A stretch of 64,000 bases of DNA from positions 1 to 64,000 of the forward strand of contig FOLJ01000020.1 of the NCBI GenBank assembly GCA_900112325.1, given 5' to 3'. The stretch's first letter is position 1; each line of letters starts with the position of its first letter. Shown in pieces: positions 17,149-26,452 of the stretch. The notes beneath the pieces were generated by a model that saw only the letters and a program-made list of their open reading frames with translations, ran no database searches and was not told the DNA's origin. Source of the stretch: Micromonospora sediminimaris (GTDB lineage Bacteria; Actinomycetota; Actinomycetes; Mycobacteriales; Micromonosporaceae). The position numbers and the translations under genes are program-made.

Positions 17149-18009
17149 ATGGCGAACCCGTTCGTCAAGGGGTGGAAGTACCTTATGGCGCTCTTCGGCG
17201 CCCGCATCGACGAGCACGCCGACCCGAAGGTGCAGCTCCAGCAGGCGATCGACGAGGCGCACCGGCAGCACCAGGCGCTCGTCCAGCAGGCCGCCGCCGT
17301 GATCGGCAACCAGCGGCAGTTGGAGATGAAGCTGTCCCGGCAGATGTCCGACGTCGAGCGGTTGCAGGCCAATGCCCGCCAGGCGCTGGTCCTGGCCGAC
17401 CAGGCCCGGGCCAAGGGTGACGAGGTCGAGGCCGGGCGGTACGAGCAGTCCGCGCAGACCCTGGCCACCCAGTTGGTCAACGCCGAACAGTCCGCGGAGG
17501 ACCTGAAGACCCTGCACGACCAGGCGCTGGCCGCAGCCGGGCAGGCCCGCCGGGCGGTGGAGAACAATTCCATGATCCTCCAGCAGAAGCTCGCCGAGCG
17601 CGCCAAGCTGCTCAGCCAGCTGGAGCAGGCCAAGATGCAGGAGAGCGTCGCCGCCTCGCTGGAGTCCATGTCGGCGCTCACCGCTCCGGGCAGCACCCCC
17701 ACCCTCGACGAGGTACGCGAGCGCATCGAACGCCGTTACGCCAACGCCATGGGCCGCGCCGAACTGGCCGGCAACTCGACCGAGGGCCGGATGCTGGAGA
17801 TCCAGAAGGCGACGCTTGACACGGCCGGTTCCGCCCGGCTGGACCAGATCCGCGCCAGCATGGCCGGCGACCAGCTCGGGGCGGGCGCGGACCGGGATGC
17901 CGTCGCCGACCAGCCGGCCACGGCCGACCCCGGGGTGGCCCGGCTCGACGAGATCCGCGCCAGCATGAGCCGTGAACGCGGCACCGGCGACACCACGGCC
18001 GCCGGCTGA
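17149..18009 (+). CDS. pspA: Phage shock protein A (PspA/IM30)
   Basis: A peripheral membrane ESCRT-III-like protein that stabilises the envelope under stress. Its 286 residues are nearly all long amphipathic helix and coiled coil, starting with the membrane-binding ANPFVKGWKYLMALFGARID. The C-terminal third is a less ordered extension with two near-copies of LDQIRASM/LDEIRASM (about residues 225 and 265). ATG 17149 follows GGGGATACCGCGGAG. It sits between clgR and pspM, matching Rv2745c-Rv2744c-Rv2743c of M. tuberculosis. Confidence 0.93.
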   Translation: MANPFVKGWKYLMALFGARIDEHADPKVQLQQAIDEAHRQHQALVQQAAAVIGNQRQLEMKLSRQMSDVERLQANARQALVLADQARAKGDEVEAGRYEQSAQTLATQLVNAEQSAEDLKTLHDQALAAAGQARRAVENNSMILQQKLAERAKLLSQLEQAKMQESVAASLESMSALTAPGSTPTLDEVRERIERRYANAMGRAELAGNSTEGRMLEIQKATLDTAGSARLDQIRASMAGDQLGAGADRDAVADQPATADPGVARLDEIRASMSRERGTGDTTAAG

Positions 18010-18047
18010 GTGGAAATCGCCGGCTGACGGAGACTGAGGAGGCGACG

Positions 18048-18830
18048 GTGGCAGCGGACGAGCGCACCCGGTATTTCCGCCGGCTGAGCAGACTGCGTGG
18101 CTCCGCCCGCCGGTGGAGCGTCCTGGCCGGCGGGCTCGGCGGCGCGACAGCGGTGCTGACCCCGTACGCCGGGATCGGTCTCGCCGACGCGGCCTGGGCC
18201 GCCGCCGCGGGCGCGGCCACCGCCCTGGCCGCGTGGCGCTGGGTGGACCTGCGCGCCCTCGCCGCCCAACCCGCCCCGCCACCGTTGGATCCGGCCCAGG
18301 TGGCCGCCCGCAACCGGGCCCGCCTGGTCGCCGCCGTGGAACGACTCCCCGCCGGTGCCGGTGTGCTGGCCGAGGTGCGTCGGGTCCGCTCCCGCACCGC
18401 GCTTCGCGGCACCGCCGCCGCCCAGCCGTGGGAGCGCCTGGACCGGGCCGCCGCGACCATGTCCTCCATGGCGGGCCGGCTGACCGGCCTCGCCGAACCG
18501 GCCGTCGCCGAAGCCTCCGCCGCCGAGCAGTCGCTACGCGAGCTGGCCAACCGGGTCGCCAGCGTGGAACGCGCGGTCCGCCTCGCCCCCGCCGACGCCA
18601 AGCCGCCGCTGGCCGAGGCGCATCAGGCGCTCACCGGGCAGTTGGAGACGGGCGTGGCGGCGTACGAGCGCCTGGTGGTCGCCGCCGCCGGCTACCTGGC
18701 CGAGGAGTACCGCCCCGAGACCGAACACCCCGCCGCCGCCCGCCTCACCGAAGCCACGGACCTCCTCCACGGCTTCGCCTCGGCCCTGTCTGAGCTACGC
18801 ACCGTCTCCCGCCCCGCCCCATTGGGTTGA
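18048..18830 (+). CDS. pspM: Phage shock envelope stress response protein PspM
   Basis: A 260-residue protein with a pair of membrane helices near residues 25-62 (VLAGGLGGATAVLTPYAGIG; AAAAGAATALAAW) and a long cytoplasmic helical domain. Location directly after pspA and this layout identify it as the Rv2743c-type PspM, which binds PspA at the membrane in mycobacteria. GTG 18048 is chosen for its strong GAGGAG 5 bp upstream. The stop lies inside a long hairpin that should end the operon. Identification rests mainly on context and topology. Confidence 0.78.
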   Translation: MAADERTRYFRRLSRLRGSARRWSVLAGGLGGATAVLTPYAGIGLADAAWAAAAGAATALAAWRWVDLRALAAQPAPPPLDPAQVAARNRARLVAAVERLPAGAGVLAEVRRVRSRTALRGTAAAQPWERLDRAAATMSSMAGRLTGLAEPAVAEASAAEQSLRELANRVASVERAVRLAPADAKPPLAEAHQALTGQLETGVAAYERLVVAAAGYLAEEYRPETEHPAAARLTEATDLLHGFASALSELRTVSRPAPLG

Positions 18831-18886
18831 TCAAGAGGTTTTCGTCAGGATCCGGCCACGTCTACGACCCGAACCTCTTGGTCAAC
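18826..18886. terminator. Long-stem hairpin between convergent pspM and oxidase genes
   Basis: GTTGATCAAGAGGTT (18826-18840) pairs with AACCTCTTGGTCAAC (18872-18886): 15 pairs with one T-G wobble and a 31-nt loop. It overlaps the pspM stop and precedes the end of the minus-strand oxidase gene, so it can serve both. Confidence 0.7.
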
Positions 18887-18913
18887 AACCGACTGGTCTG
18901 GCGAGGCCGCCGG

Positions 18914-21900
18914 TCACGGTGGGGTGGTGATCGGGATGGGGCCGGTGTACGGGGAGGTGCCGACGACGTTGAACGAGCGCACCCGGTAGTGGTAGGTGAC
19001 GCCGCGGGCCAGGCCGGTGTTGGTGAAGCCGCGACCGGTGACGGTGAAGGTGGCCAGTTCCCGGGTGAACGCCGGGTCCAGGGCCCGTTCGACGGTGAAA
19101 CCGGCGCCCTGGCCGGCGGGCGTGCTGGCGGACCAGCCCAGGATCACGGTGGCGGTGTCCGGGCCGGGGGCGGTGGTGGCCGCGCTGACCGAGGTGGGTG
19201 TGCCGGGTGCGGGTGGGGTGGTCACCGTCGCCACGGTGGACCAGGGTGAGGCGGCGCCCAGGTAGGTGGTGCGTACCCGGTAGTAGTAGGTCGTGTCGGG
19301 CGCAACCGCCGGGTCCAGGTGGTTGTCGCCGACGCTTATCGCGGTGGTGCCCGGTCCGCTGGTGAAGGTCGGGTTGGTGGCGCGTTGCACGTCGATGCCG
19401 GTGGCGAAGGAGTGGTTGGCCCAGCGCAGCGCTACCCGCAGCGGTGCGGCGGGTGGAATGGTCGCGGTCAGCTTGGCCGGCGCGGTGAGCTGCACCGATG
19501 CGGGAACGCTGTTCGACCAGGTGGAGCAGCTCGCCGCGTTCTCGGCGCGGATGCGGTAGTGGTAGGTGACGCCGGGGGTGACGGTGGCGTCGGTGTAGCG
19601 GGTCGCGGTCGCCGCGACGGTGATGGTGGTCAACCCGTTCGTGAAGGTCGCGTCGGTGGCCCGTTGCAGCAGGTGGCTGGTGGCCGGTGGCCGACTGCCG
19701 TTGCCGGTCCAGGCGAGGGTGATCGCCGGCAGCGCGGTCGCCGAGCCGGGGGCGGGTGCCGCGGTGAGCCCGGTCGGTGCCCGGGGCGAGACCCGGACCA
19801 CCAGTGGCCGGCTCATGCCCTGGTCCCGGTGACCGCCCGCCGCGCTGCCCCAGCGGTATTCCCAGCCCAGGTTGACGAGCTGGTTGACGACCGCGGCGGG
19901 TTGCCCGTCGACGGGGCTGATCGGAGTGGAGTCGAGCCGGGTACCGGCCGGCCGGGTCGGGTCGAGCAGCCGTACGCTGTCGCCGATCTTGAATGGTAGG
20001 GCCGGTGCTTCGGGGCGGAGCGCGAGCAGCACGTCCTCGCCGGGATCGACGCGTACCACCTGCTTCCAGCCGAGTTCGCCGGGGTGCGGCGGCCGGATTG
20101 CGCCGTCCCGGCCGACCCGACCGACCACCTGAACGTCCAGGCCGTCGAACCGCACCGGGTGGCTCTGCCGCCCGGAGCCGCGTACCCGCCACAGTTGGCT
20201 GCCGTCGCCCGGTGTGCCGACCGACAGGGCCGGGTCGCTGGCGTGCACCACCTCGGTCGCCGGTTCGGTGGGACCGAGCGGCAGGGTGGCCTCGCCGCGC
20301 GGTCCGCCGTGGGGGTGTGCCACCCCGAGCCGGCCGGTGAGCCGCCCGTACCCGGGCTCGAAGACCTGCCGGACGGACTTGAGGTTCAGCGGCAGGCTGA
20401 CCGGTACGCCGCCGGGCGGGGTGAACTCGACGGTGGTGGCGTGCACCGGGATCCGGGTCGGGGCGCTGCTGGTGCCGAAGCAGGGATCGTAGGCCGGTTG
20501 CGGCACGACCGGAGGACGCTGGCTGGCCGCGTACGCGGCGGACAGGCGGTCCCGCAGCCGGTCGAGGTCGTACGGCGATGCCGGGATGCCGGTCACCCGT
20601 AGCTGCATCAGGGTGCGGGTGTTCGGCCCGTACCCGGGTACGGTCGGCGGCGCGCCGCCCTCGGCGGTGCGGTCGGGGCCACCGGTGTGGTGGTCGTAGC
20701 GGGGGTCGAAGCAGGGCAGCGGGGCGGGGCAGTCGTTGTAGAGGATCAGGGTGGTGCCGGGGTCGACGGTGGCGAGATCCACCAGCACATCGGCCCGCTC
20801 GCCGGGGGCGAGCAGCAACGCGTGGCCGTCGACGTTGAGCACGGTCGGGTCGCGTCGGTCGTAGCGGAAGCCGATCGGGCGGTTCGGCACCACCACGGGT
20901 GCTGGCAGCAGGCCGCAATCGTTGCCGATCCGGATCATCTGCGGGCCGGCCGCTGTCGGGTCCGGCACGCCGCCGGGCCGCCCGTCGGTGGGCCAGTCCG
21001 TCGGCCGGCCGGGGGCCCGTACCGCGTCGACCATCGGCACCTCACCGGCATCGGGGTCGGCCAAGGTGCCCTCCGGCGTCCACATCGGCACGTCCGAGGC
21101 GGCGCGGTACAGCTGAAGGTTGAGCCAGCGGTCGGTGCAGGCGTTGAGGATGCGCCACCGCTGGACCTTCGGCTGCACCTCCAGATAGGGGTACGCGGCA
21201 CCGTTGACCAGGACCGTGTCGCCGTACGCGGCGGGCACGGCGCTGGGGTGCGGCACAGCGGGCGCTTCCGGCGGCTCGTCCGGCTCGGTCACCGGGTCGT
21301 GGTGCGGGTTGGGCACAGCGGTGGCGGAGGCGTCGGGATCCGCGGCGGCGGTACGCGACCAGGGCCCGTAATCCCACCGGCCGGTCGGGTTGATGCCGTC
21401 GCGACGGTACGGGTTCTGGCGGGACTGGTAGACGTGCGGGTGCCAGAGGGAGCCCCGGGCGCCCCAGCGGTCCCGGTCCCAGGTCGGGTCCTGCGCGGCG
21501 AGCTGGGCGTCGTCCGGCACGAACGTCTTGTCCTCGAAGACCAGCGGCAACTGCTCGGCGGGCAGCGTCCCGTCGTCGATCAACCGCTCCTGCGCGTCGT
21601 CGGTGAGCAGGTAGAGCGCCAACTGCCCGGAGTAGACGGTCAGCCGGGACAGCCCGACGGTGTTGTCGTGGAACCAGAGCAGCCGTCCGCTCTGGTCGTT
21701 CGGGTAGTAGAGGGTGGTGGCACCCTGCCCGGGGTGGGTCATGTCCGGCACGTGGGCCAGACCGGCACCTGTGGGGTAGGGGGTGATCTCGCCCGCCGGG
21801 GTGATCCACTGCCACGGGCTGCCGGCGCTGATCCAGCCGGTGAGCGCCCCGCAGAGATGCAGCACCGCCCGGTTCTGCGGGTAGGGTGCCGGCCCGTCGA

Positions 21901-22675
21901 GGGGCCCCGGGCCGGCACCGGGCACCGTCGGGTCGACCGGCAGGAAGAGGTCGCCGGTCGGCAGCTGGTTGATGAACTTGACGCGTACCGGCCGGCCGCG
22001 TCGGGCGAGCACGACCGGACCGAGATGCCAGGGTCGTCGGGGCGGGGTGACCGTGTTGTGCCCGTCCGGGTTGGTGCCCAGGTTGAGCTGGCGGTAGCCG
22101 CGCAGCCGGGTCGCCGGCAGGTCCCGGTGCAGCCGCTGGGTGTACTCCTGCAACCCGATCTCGTAGTAGTCGCAACCGGGATAGGTGATCGTGTCGGGCA
22201 CGGCGACCGGCAGGTGAGCGCCGAGCGGAGTACGCCCCAGCTCGCCCAGGCCGGGCAGCGGGTCGATGAACTTACGCAACCCGGTGCCGGCCACCACCTG
22301 CCCGTCCTCGTCGTGGACGGGCAGCGGACTGTAGGCGTGGTTGGGCACCGGACCGAAGCAGCGGGGCACCGCCGCCGGATCCAGACTCGCTGGCCCCGGG
22401 CGTGGCGGCCTGGACGGCGCCGGTTCCGGATGGGTCCGCTCGGGCGTCGCCGGTGCCCGCGTCGGTGCGCCCGGGGAGGGGCCGCCGGAACCGGTTTTGT
22501 CGGTGTCAGGGCGGGTGTGTGTGCCGTTCTCCGTGTCCGGGGCGGTTCGGGTGCTGGGGACGGTGCCCGGTTCGCCCGGCTGGTCGCTGCGGGCGGCGCG
22601 GTCCAGCCAGGTCGACCGGAGTCTGCGGAACACGGCCATGGCTCTCCCGGTGATCCTGGGCGCGGCGGCCACCAC
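18914..22675 (-). CDS. Multicopper-oxidase-like protein with three C-terminal FN3 repeats
   Basis: A 1253-residue protein. After a charged Pro/Thr-rich leader (to about residue 100), residues about 110-960 follow the cupredoxin layout of CotA-type multicopper oxidases. The copper ligands look degraded. The first HxH site reads LHLCG, the second WFHDN, and the usual HCHxxxHED block near the end reads RWGSAAGGHRDQGMSRPL, so the type-1 cysteine and several histidines are missing. Residues about 965-1253 are three fibronectin type III repeats, each with a VTYHYR-like strand. No clear signal peptide; ATG 22639 (MAVFRRLRSTW) is an alternative start. A structural or binding role seems likelier than copper oxidation. 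The nearest upstream gene on this strand is nei, about 240 bp away. Confidence 0.75.
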   Translation of the reverse strand: MVAAAPRITGRAMAVFRRLRSTWLDRAARSDQPGEPGTVPSTRTAPDTENGTHTRPDTDKTGSGGPSPGAPTRAPATPERTHPEPAPSRPPRPGPASLDPAAVPRCFGPVPNHAYSPLPVHDEDGQVVAGTGLRKFIDPLPGLGELGRTPLGAHLPVAVPDTITYPGCDYYEIGLQEYTQRLHRDLPATRLRGYRQLNLGTNPDGHNTVTPPRRPWHLGPVVLARRGRPVRVKFINQLPTGDLFLPVDPTVPGAGPGPLDGPAPYPQNRAVLHLCGALTGWISAGSPWQWITPAGEITPYPTGAGLAHVPDMTHPGQGATTLYYPNDQSGRLLWFHDNTVGLSRLTVYSGQLALYLLTDDAQERLIDDGTLPAEQLPLVFEDKTFVPDDAQLAAQDPTWDRDRWGARGSLWHPHVYQSRQNPYRRDGINPTGRWDYGPWSRTAAADPDASATAVPNPHHDPVTEPDEPPEAPAVPHPSAVPAAYGDTVLVNGAAYPYLEVQPKVQRWRILNACTDRWLNLQLYRAASDVPMWTPEGTLADPDAGEVPMVDAVRAPGRPTDWPTDGRPGGVPDPTAAGPQMIRIGNDCGLLPAPVVVPNRPIGFRYDRRDPTVLNVDGHALLLAPGERADVLVDLATVDPGTTLILYNDCPAPLPCFDPRYDHHTGGPDRTAEGGAPPTVPGYGPNTRTLMQLRVTGIPASPYDLDRLRDRLSAAYAASQRPPVVPQPAYDPCFGTSSAPTRIPVHATTVEFTPPGGVPVSLPLNLKSVRQVFEPGYGRLTGRLGVAHPHGGPRGEATLPLGPTEPATEVVHASDPALSVGTPGDGSQLWRVRGSGRQSHPVRFDGLDVQVVGRVGRDGAIRPPHPGELGWKQVVRVDPGEDVLLALRPEAPALPFKIGDSVRLLDPTRPAGTRLDSTPISPVDGQPAAVVNQLVNLGWEYRWGSAAGGHRDQGMSRPLVVRVSPRAPTGLTAAPAPGSATALPAITLAWTGNGSRPPATSHLLQRATDATFTNGLTTITVAATATRYTDATVTPGVTYHYRIRAENAASCSTWSNSVPASVQLTAPAKLTATIPPAAPLRVALRWANHSFATGIDVQRATNPTFTSGPGTTAISVGDNHLDPAVAPDTTYYYRVRTTYLGAASPWSTVATVTTPPAPGTPTSVSAATTAPGPDTATVILGWSASTPAGQGAGFTVERALDPAFTRELATFTVTGRGFTNTGLARGVTYHYRVRSFNVVGTSPYTGPIPITTPP

Positions 22676-22912
22676 CCCGACGTGGCGGCGCGGACACGCG
22701 TGCTGACATTCCGTGAGCCCTCAACCGCAGCATGCGACGTGCGATGGTCGGTTAGGAAGTCCCCTTTCGTGCCAATCTGCCGAGCTGCCGGCGTGTCGCC
22801 GCCGCCACTCCGCGCCTGTCGCGTGGCCGGCCATCCACCGGCTCCGACCTGCCCAGACCGTCGCGTGGAAGATGCACGGCGGCGCCCTGTCCGCCGGGTG
22901 GAAGATGCGGGC

Positions 22913-23716
22913 TCAGGCCGGGTCGCCGGGCTGGCAGGTGGGGCACCAGTAGGTGACCCGGTCGCCCAGTTCCTCCTTGCGAATGGCGGTGCCGCAGCGC
23001 CGGCACGGCTGCGCCCGTCGCCCGTACACGTAGCTGGTCCGGCCACGCCCCAGCGCACCGGTGGTGCTCTGCGTCCAGCGGCCCCGGTTCGCGGCCAGCA
23101 ACTTCTGCGCCAGCGTCACCAGGCCGGTGAGGTCGGGCACCTCCCGCACGGGGGTGCGGGGGTGCACGCCGCGGAGGAACAGCACCTCGCACTTGTAGAG
23201 GTTGCCGACGCCGGCCAGGATGCGCTGGTCGAGCAGGGCCACGCCGACCGGGGTGTTCGGGTGGGCGGCGAGCCGACGGGCGGCCTCGGCCGGATCCCAG
23301 TCGCCGCCGAGCAGGTCGGGGCCCAGGTGACCGACGAGGCGCTCCTCGTCGGCGGTGGGCACCAGCGCCACCTCGTGCAGGTGGTAACCGACGGCGGTCG
23401 CGACCGGGGTGCGTAGCACCACCCGGATCAGGTGCGCCGGTCGGGCGGTCCACCGCTCCCCGGGGGCGTACGCCCGCCAGGTGCCGTCCATCCGCAGGTG
23501 CGAGTGCAGCGTCCAGCGCGACTCACCGGCGTCGGCGGGGGCGTCCAGCCGGAGCAGCAGGTGTTTGCCCCGGCTCGCGCTGTCGCGTACCGACCAGCCG
23601 GTGAGGTCGGTGGTGGCGAGCGAGGGCACCCGGAAATCGCTGCCGGTCAGCCGGGCACCGACAAGCGCGCGTTCCAGGACGCGGGCGGTGTTCCAGACGG
23701 TGTCACCTTCGGGCAC
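22913..23716 (-). CDS. nei: Fpg/Nei family DNA glycosylase/AP lyase
   Basis: A base-excision repair enzyme for oxidised pyrimidines. The 267-residue protein starts VPEGDTVW after GTG 23716, so the mature N-terminus is the catalytic Pro2-Glu3 pair. The helix-two-turn-helix region contains LLDQRILAGVGNLYKCEVLF, and the C-terminus is a four-cysteine zinc finger (CRRCG, then CPTCQ). The PEGDT start and LHSHLRMDG block favour the actinobacterial Nei subgroup over MutM. GTG 23716 is required by the catalytic proline; longer frames are not meaningful. Confidence 0.93.
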   Translation of the reverse strand: MPEGDTVWNTARVLERALVGARLTGSDFRVPSLATTDLTGWSVRDSASRGKHLLLRLDAPADAGESRWTLHSHLRMDGTWRAYAPGERWTARPAHLIRVVLRTPVATAVGYHLHEVALVPTADEERLVGHLGPDLLGGDWDPAEAARRLAAHPNTPVGVALLDQRILAGVGNLYKCEVLFLRGVHPRTPVREVPDLTGLVTLAQKLLAANRGRWTQSTTGALGRGRTSYVYGRRAQPCRRCGTAIRKEELGDRVTYWCPTCQPGDPA

Positions 23717-23826
23717 GGCACCATTCTCCCTCACCCGAACGCAATTCACATGTATCGCTATTTGTATGGCGCTTCTGTTCGATCTACGGATATAGGCACT
23801 ATCGGGGAGTTCTGAGGAGAATGCCG

Positions 23827-25029
23827 ATGAATCGTCCCCGCAGTTCCGTCCTGGCCGTCGTCCTGGCCACCGTCCTCGCCGTCACCCTCCATCCCCACTC
23901 CGCCTCCTCGGCCGGTCGCGCCGACCGGTGGGCCGCCGACCTGTCGGTCGTCGATGCCGACGACGTCAACGTGCGACACACCCGTGCTGGCCTGCGACTG
24001 GCCGACGCCCGGCCACCCGGGGTGCCGGCCCGGCGCAGCGCGGTAGCCGAGGGCATGCTGGTGGCCACACCGCGTACCCTCAACCGCCCGGCCACCCGGA
24101 TCCGCGCCCAGGTCACCGCCGCCAGCCGGCCCGGTGCCACCGCGATCGTCCAGGTCCGCGGTTGGCGGACGGCCGGCTGGACCGAGTGGCGCGACGCCGC
24201 GCCGGCTGCGGTCTTCGACCGGCCGGTCCGGCGGGTGCAGGCTCGGGTGGTGCTCACCGGCAGCCCCTCCGGTGCCAGCACCGAGGTCCGCGCCGTCCGG
24301 CTGACCGCCGACACAGTCGCCGCGGTCACCGCCGCCACCCCCGGCCTGACCTACCGGGTGTACGCGACCCGAATCGGACTGGTCGGCGAATTGACCGCCA
24401 ACGGGCACACGGTTCGCGCCCGGGACCACTTCGTCGCGTTGCCCTCCCGCCGGGGGTTGTCTCCGCGCAACACCGGCGACTACACCGTGCGGGTCTGCAC
24501 CATCACCGGCAGTCGCTGCGAGTACGCCCCGGTCTGGGACGTCGGGCCGTGGAACACCCGCGACGACTACTGGAACCTCAGTGCCGTGCGGGAGAACTGG
24601 AAGGCGCTGCCGCAGGGTAGACCGCAGGCGCAGGCCGCCTACCAGAACGGCTACAACGGCGGGCGGGACCAGTTCGGTCGGGTGGTGCTCAACCCGGCCG
24701 GGATCGACCTCGCCGACGGGACGTTCTGGGACGGGTTGCAGCTGTCCACTAACGCCTGGGTCGACGTGGCGTACCTGTGGACCGGCACCGGTCCCCGAGG
24801 GGTGGTCGGCGACGGGCCACTGACCGTGCGGTCCGGCCCCAGCACCAGCTACCAGTCCCGGGGCCTGGCCGCCCAGTACGCCAACGTACCGATCCAGTGC
24901 TACGTCATCGGGCAGACGATCGCCGGTCCGTACCGGACGACAAACCGGTGGAACCGCCTGGCCAGCGGTCAGTTCGTCAGCCACGCGTACATCTCGACGG
25001 TCTGGGGTGGGTCGGTGCCGCTCTGCTGA
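23827..25029 (+). CDS. Secreted protein with C-terminal SH3-like domain
   Basis: An exported protein of about 400 residues. MNRPRSSVLAVVLATVLAVT is the signal peptide. Residues about 40-175 form a beta-rich domain with a sialidase-like look (RVQARVVLTG). A conserved central block follows (PVWDVGPWNTRDDYWN; YQNGYNGGRDQFGR; DLADGTFWDGL), then an SH3-like bacterial wall-binding domain (VRSGPSTSYQSRGL). I know the central block from uncharacterised Streptomyces secreted proteins, and no activity is established. ATG 23827 is preferred over 23821 because GAGGAG lies 7 bp upstream of it. Confidence 0.75.
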   Translation: MNRPRSSVLAVVLATVLAVTLHPHSASSAGRADRWAADLSVVDADDVNVRHTRAGLRLADARPPGVPARRSAVAEGMLVATPRTLNRPATRIRAQVTAASRPGATAIVQVRGWRTAGWTEWRDAAPAAVFDRPVRRVQARVVLTGSPSGASTEVRAVRLTADTVAAVTAATPGLTYRVYATRIGLVGELTANGHTVRARDHFVALPSRRGLSPRNTGDYTVRVCTITGSRCEYAPVWDVGPWNTRDDYWNLSAVRENWKALPQGRPQAQAAYQNGYNGGRDQFGRVVLNPAGIDLADGTFWDGLQLSTNAWVDVAYLWTGTGPRGVVGDGPLTVRSGPSTSYQSRGLAAQYANVPIQCYVIGQTIAGPYRTTNRWNRLASGQFVSHAYISTVWGGSVPLC

Positions 25030-25118
25030 GGCCGGCACCCAGAGCCGGGTCGGCGTCCTCCCAGGCCGGCCCGGCTCGCCGCGTCAGCGGGTGCGCTGGG
25101 CTGCCCGTGCCGGCTGGC

Positions 25119-25391
25119 TCAGGGCAGCTCCTCCGGTCTCGGCGTGCGCACCAGTTCCTGGTACCGGGGGTGGCAGGCACCGTAGACGGCGAAGTTGAGG
25201 CGGGCGTGCGAGAGGCTCAAGTCCCCGTTCGCCCCGCCGCGTACGGCGTCCGCGTCGGCGTCGCCCTGACCGTCATCTGTCCAGAAACAGACCGGGCAGG
25301 TGCCGCCGCCGGTCCGGTACGCGCAGCAGGGACAAGCGGCGGGAACCCAGCGATCATCCACCTTGACAGCTTTCCACAGTAGACGCTTCAT
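25119..25391 (-). CDS. CPCC family cysteine-rich protein
   Basis: A 90-residue small protein carrying ACPCCAYRT and CPVCFWTDD, a four-cysteine knuckle of the CPCC family (probably zinc-binding, function unknown). The acidic DGQGDADADAV stretch and SLSHARLNFAVYGAC are typical of the family. ATG 25391 overlaps the stop of the SAM-hydroxide adenosyltransferase gene as ATGA, so the two are co-translated. The longer upstream frame is only a shadow of that gene. Confidence 0.82.
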   Translation of the reverse strand: MKRLLWKAVKVDDRWVPAACPCCAYRTGGGTCPVCFWTDDGQGDADADAVRGGANGDLSLSHARLNFAVYGACHPRYQELVRTPRPEELP

Positions 25392-26299
25392 CCGTGTTGT
25401 CCGGAAGCGTCCCCCACGACGCTGTAACCCCGGACCCGCAGCAGCGTACCCGGGGCCACCGCGAGCAGTTCGGCGGCGTGTCCACCGTTGACGGAGAGCG
25501 CGACCCGGCCGGCGGAGTCGGCGTGCACCACCAGGGCACCAACCGGGGCGTCGCCGAACGTACGTCCGTGCACCACGTCCCGGTCCCACCTGCCGACACC
25601 CGTCGGGCCGTCCTCGGCGGCCGGGTCGTACGCCGGCTCGCCGGTCGCCGGACCTACCCGCACCCGCGCCGGCAGCGGGTCCAGCAGCTCGGCCGGGGCG
25701 GCCAACTGGACGTTGCCGAAATGGTCCACCGTCACCACCTCGGCCACGAACCCGTCCGGCAGTCGGTGCACCAGCGGTTCGGGGAGCCGCACCAGCGTCG
25801 CCGGCTCGACCGGCGGGCCGGCCTCGGCCAGCGGGGCGCCGAGAGCCAGGCGGGCCGCGACCGGGGCGAAGACGTCCCGCCCGTGGAAGGTGGCCGACAC
25901 CCGGGGCGCCAGCCAGCGCGGATTGGTCAGCTCCACCGCCTCGGTCACCCCGCCGAGCGCCTCGGCGGCGTTCAGCAGCAGGCCGTTGTCGGGTCCCACC
26001 AGCAGGCCACCGGGGGTGCCCAGCGCGACACCCCGGCGGTTCGTACCGACCCCGGGGTCGACCACCGCCACGTGCACCCCGGGCGGCAGATGCGGCACGG
26101 TCTGAGCCAGCACCGCCGCGCCCCGCCGGATGTCACCCGGCGGCACCAGGTGGGTCACGTCGATGACCCGCAGCGCTGGCGCGACCCGGGCGATCACCCC
26201 GTGGCAGACCGCCACGAAGCCGTCGGCGAGGCCGTAGTCGGTGGTCAGCGAGAGGGCCTCGGCCGGTGGCCGGGACTCGCGGGCGGCACTGCTGGTCAC
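25388..26299 (-). CDS. SAM hydroxide adenosyltransferase (DUF62)
   Basis: Members hydrolyse S-adenosylmethionine to adenosine and methionine; the fold is shared with fluorinase/chlorinase. The 303-residue length fits. Visible blocks are TTDYGLADGFVAVCHGVI at the N-terminus, VDPGVGTNRR, GPDNGLLLNA, and TVDHFGNVQL in the C-terminal domain. These Asp/Asn positions bind SAM in the family. GTG 26299 is chosen because homology starts shortly after it; an extension to 26461 is proline/arginine-rich and overlaps the divergent lipoprotein promoter. TACGAT lies about 8 bp before the GTG, so the mRNA may be leaderless. Coupled to the CPCC gene downstream. Confidence 0.88.
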   Translation of the reverse strand: MTSSAARESRPPAEALSLTTDYGLADGFVAVCHGVIARVAPALRVIDVTHLVPPGDIRRGAAVLAQTVPHLPPGVHVAVVDPGVGTNRRGVALGTPGGLLVGPDNGLLLNAAEALGGVTEAVELTNPRWLAPRVSATFHGRDVFAPVAARLALGAPLAEAGPPVEPATLVRLPEPLVHRLPDGFVAEVVTVDHFGNVQLAAPAELLDPLPARVRVGPATGEPAYDPAAEDGPTGVGRWDRDVVHGRTFGDAPVGALVVHADSAGRVALSVNGGHAAELLAVAPGTLLRVRGYSVVGDASGQHG

Positions 26300-26452
26300 G
26301 GCACCGGATCGTACGCCGGTATCCGCCGCCACAGGTGCCGATGGCGCCGTTGCGGGAGCCGCGGCTCCGGCGTTCCTGATGCCGGATTGCCGACAGCGCG
26401 GCTGACCGACCGGCCACTGCCGGCGGCGGTCCCGGTTGGACAGACTGCGGGG

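Noticed and set aside
20687..23416. 909-codon plus-strand frame opposite the oxidase and nei genes
   Set aside because: High-GC third-position bias makes long shadow frames; its sequence is low-complexity and the minus-strand genes have recognised domains.
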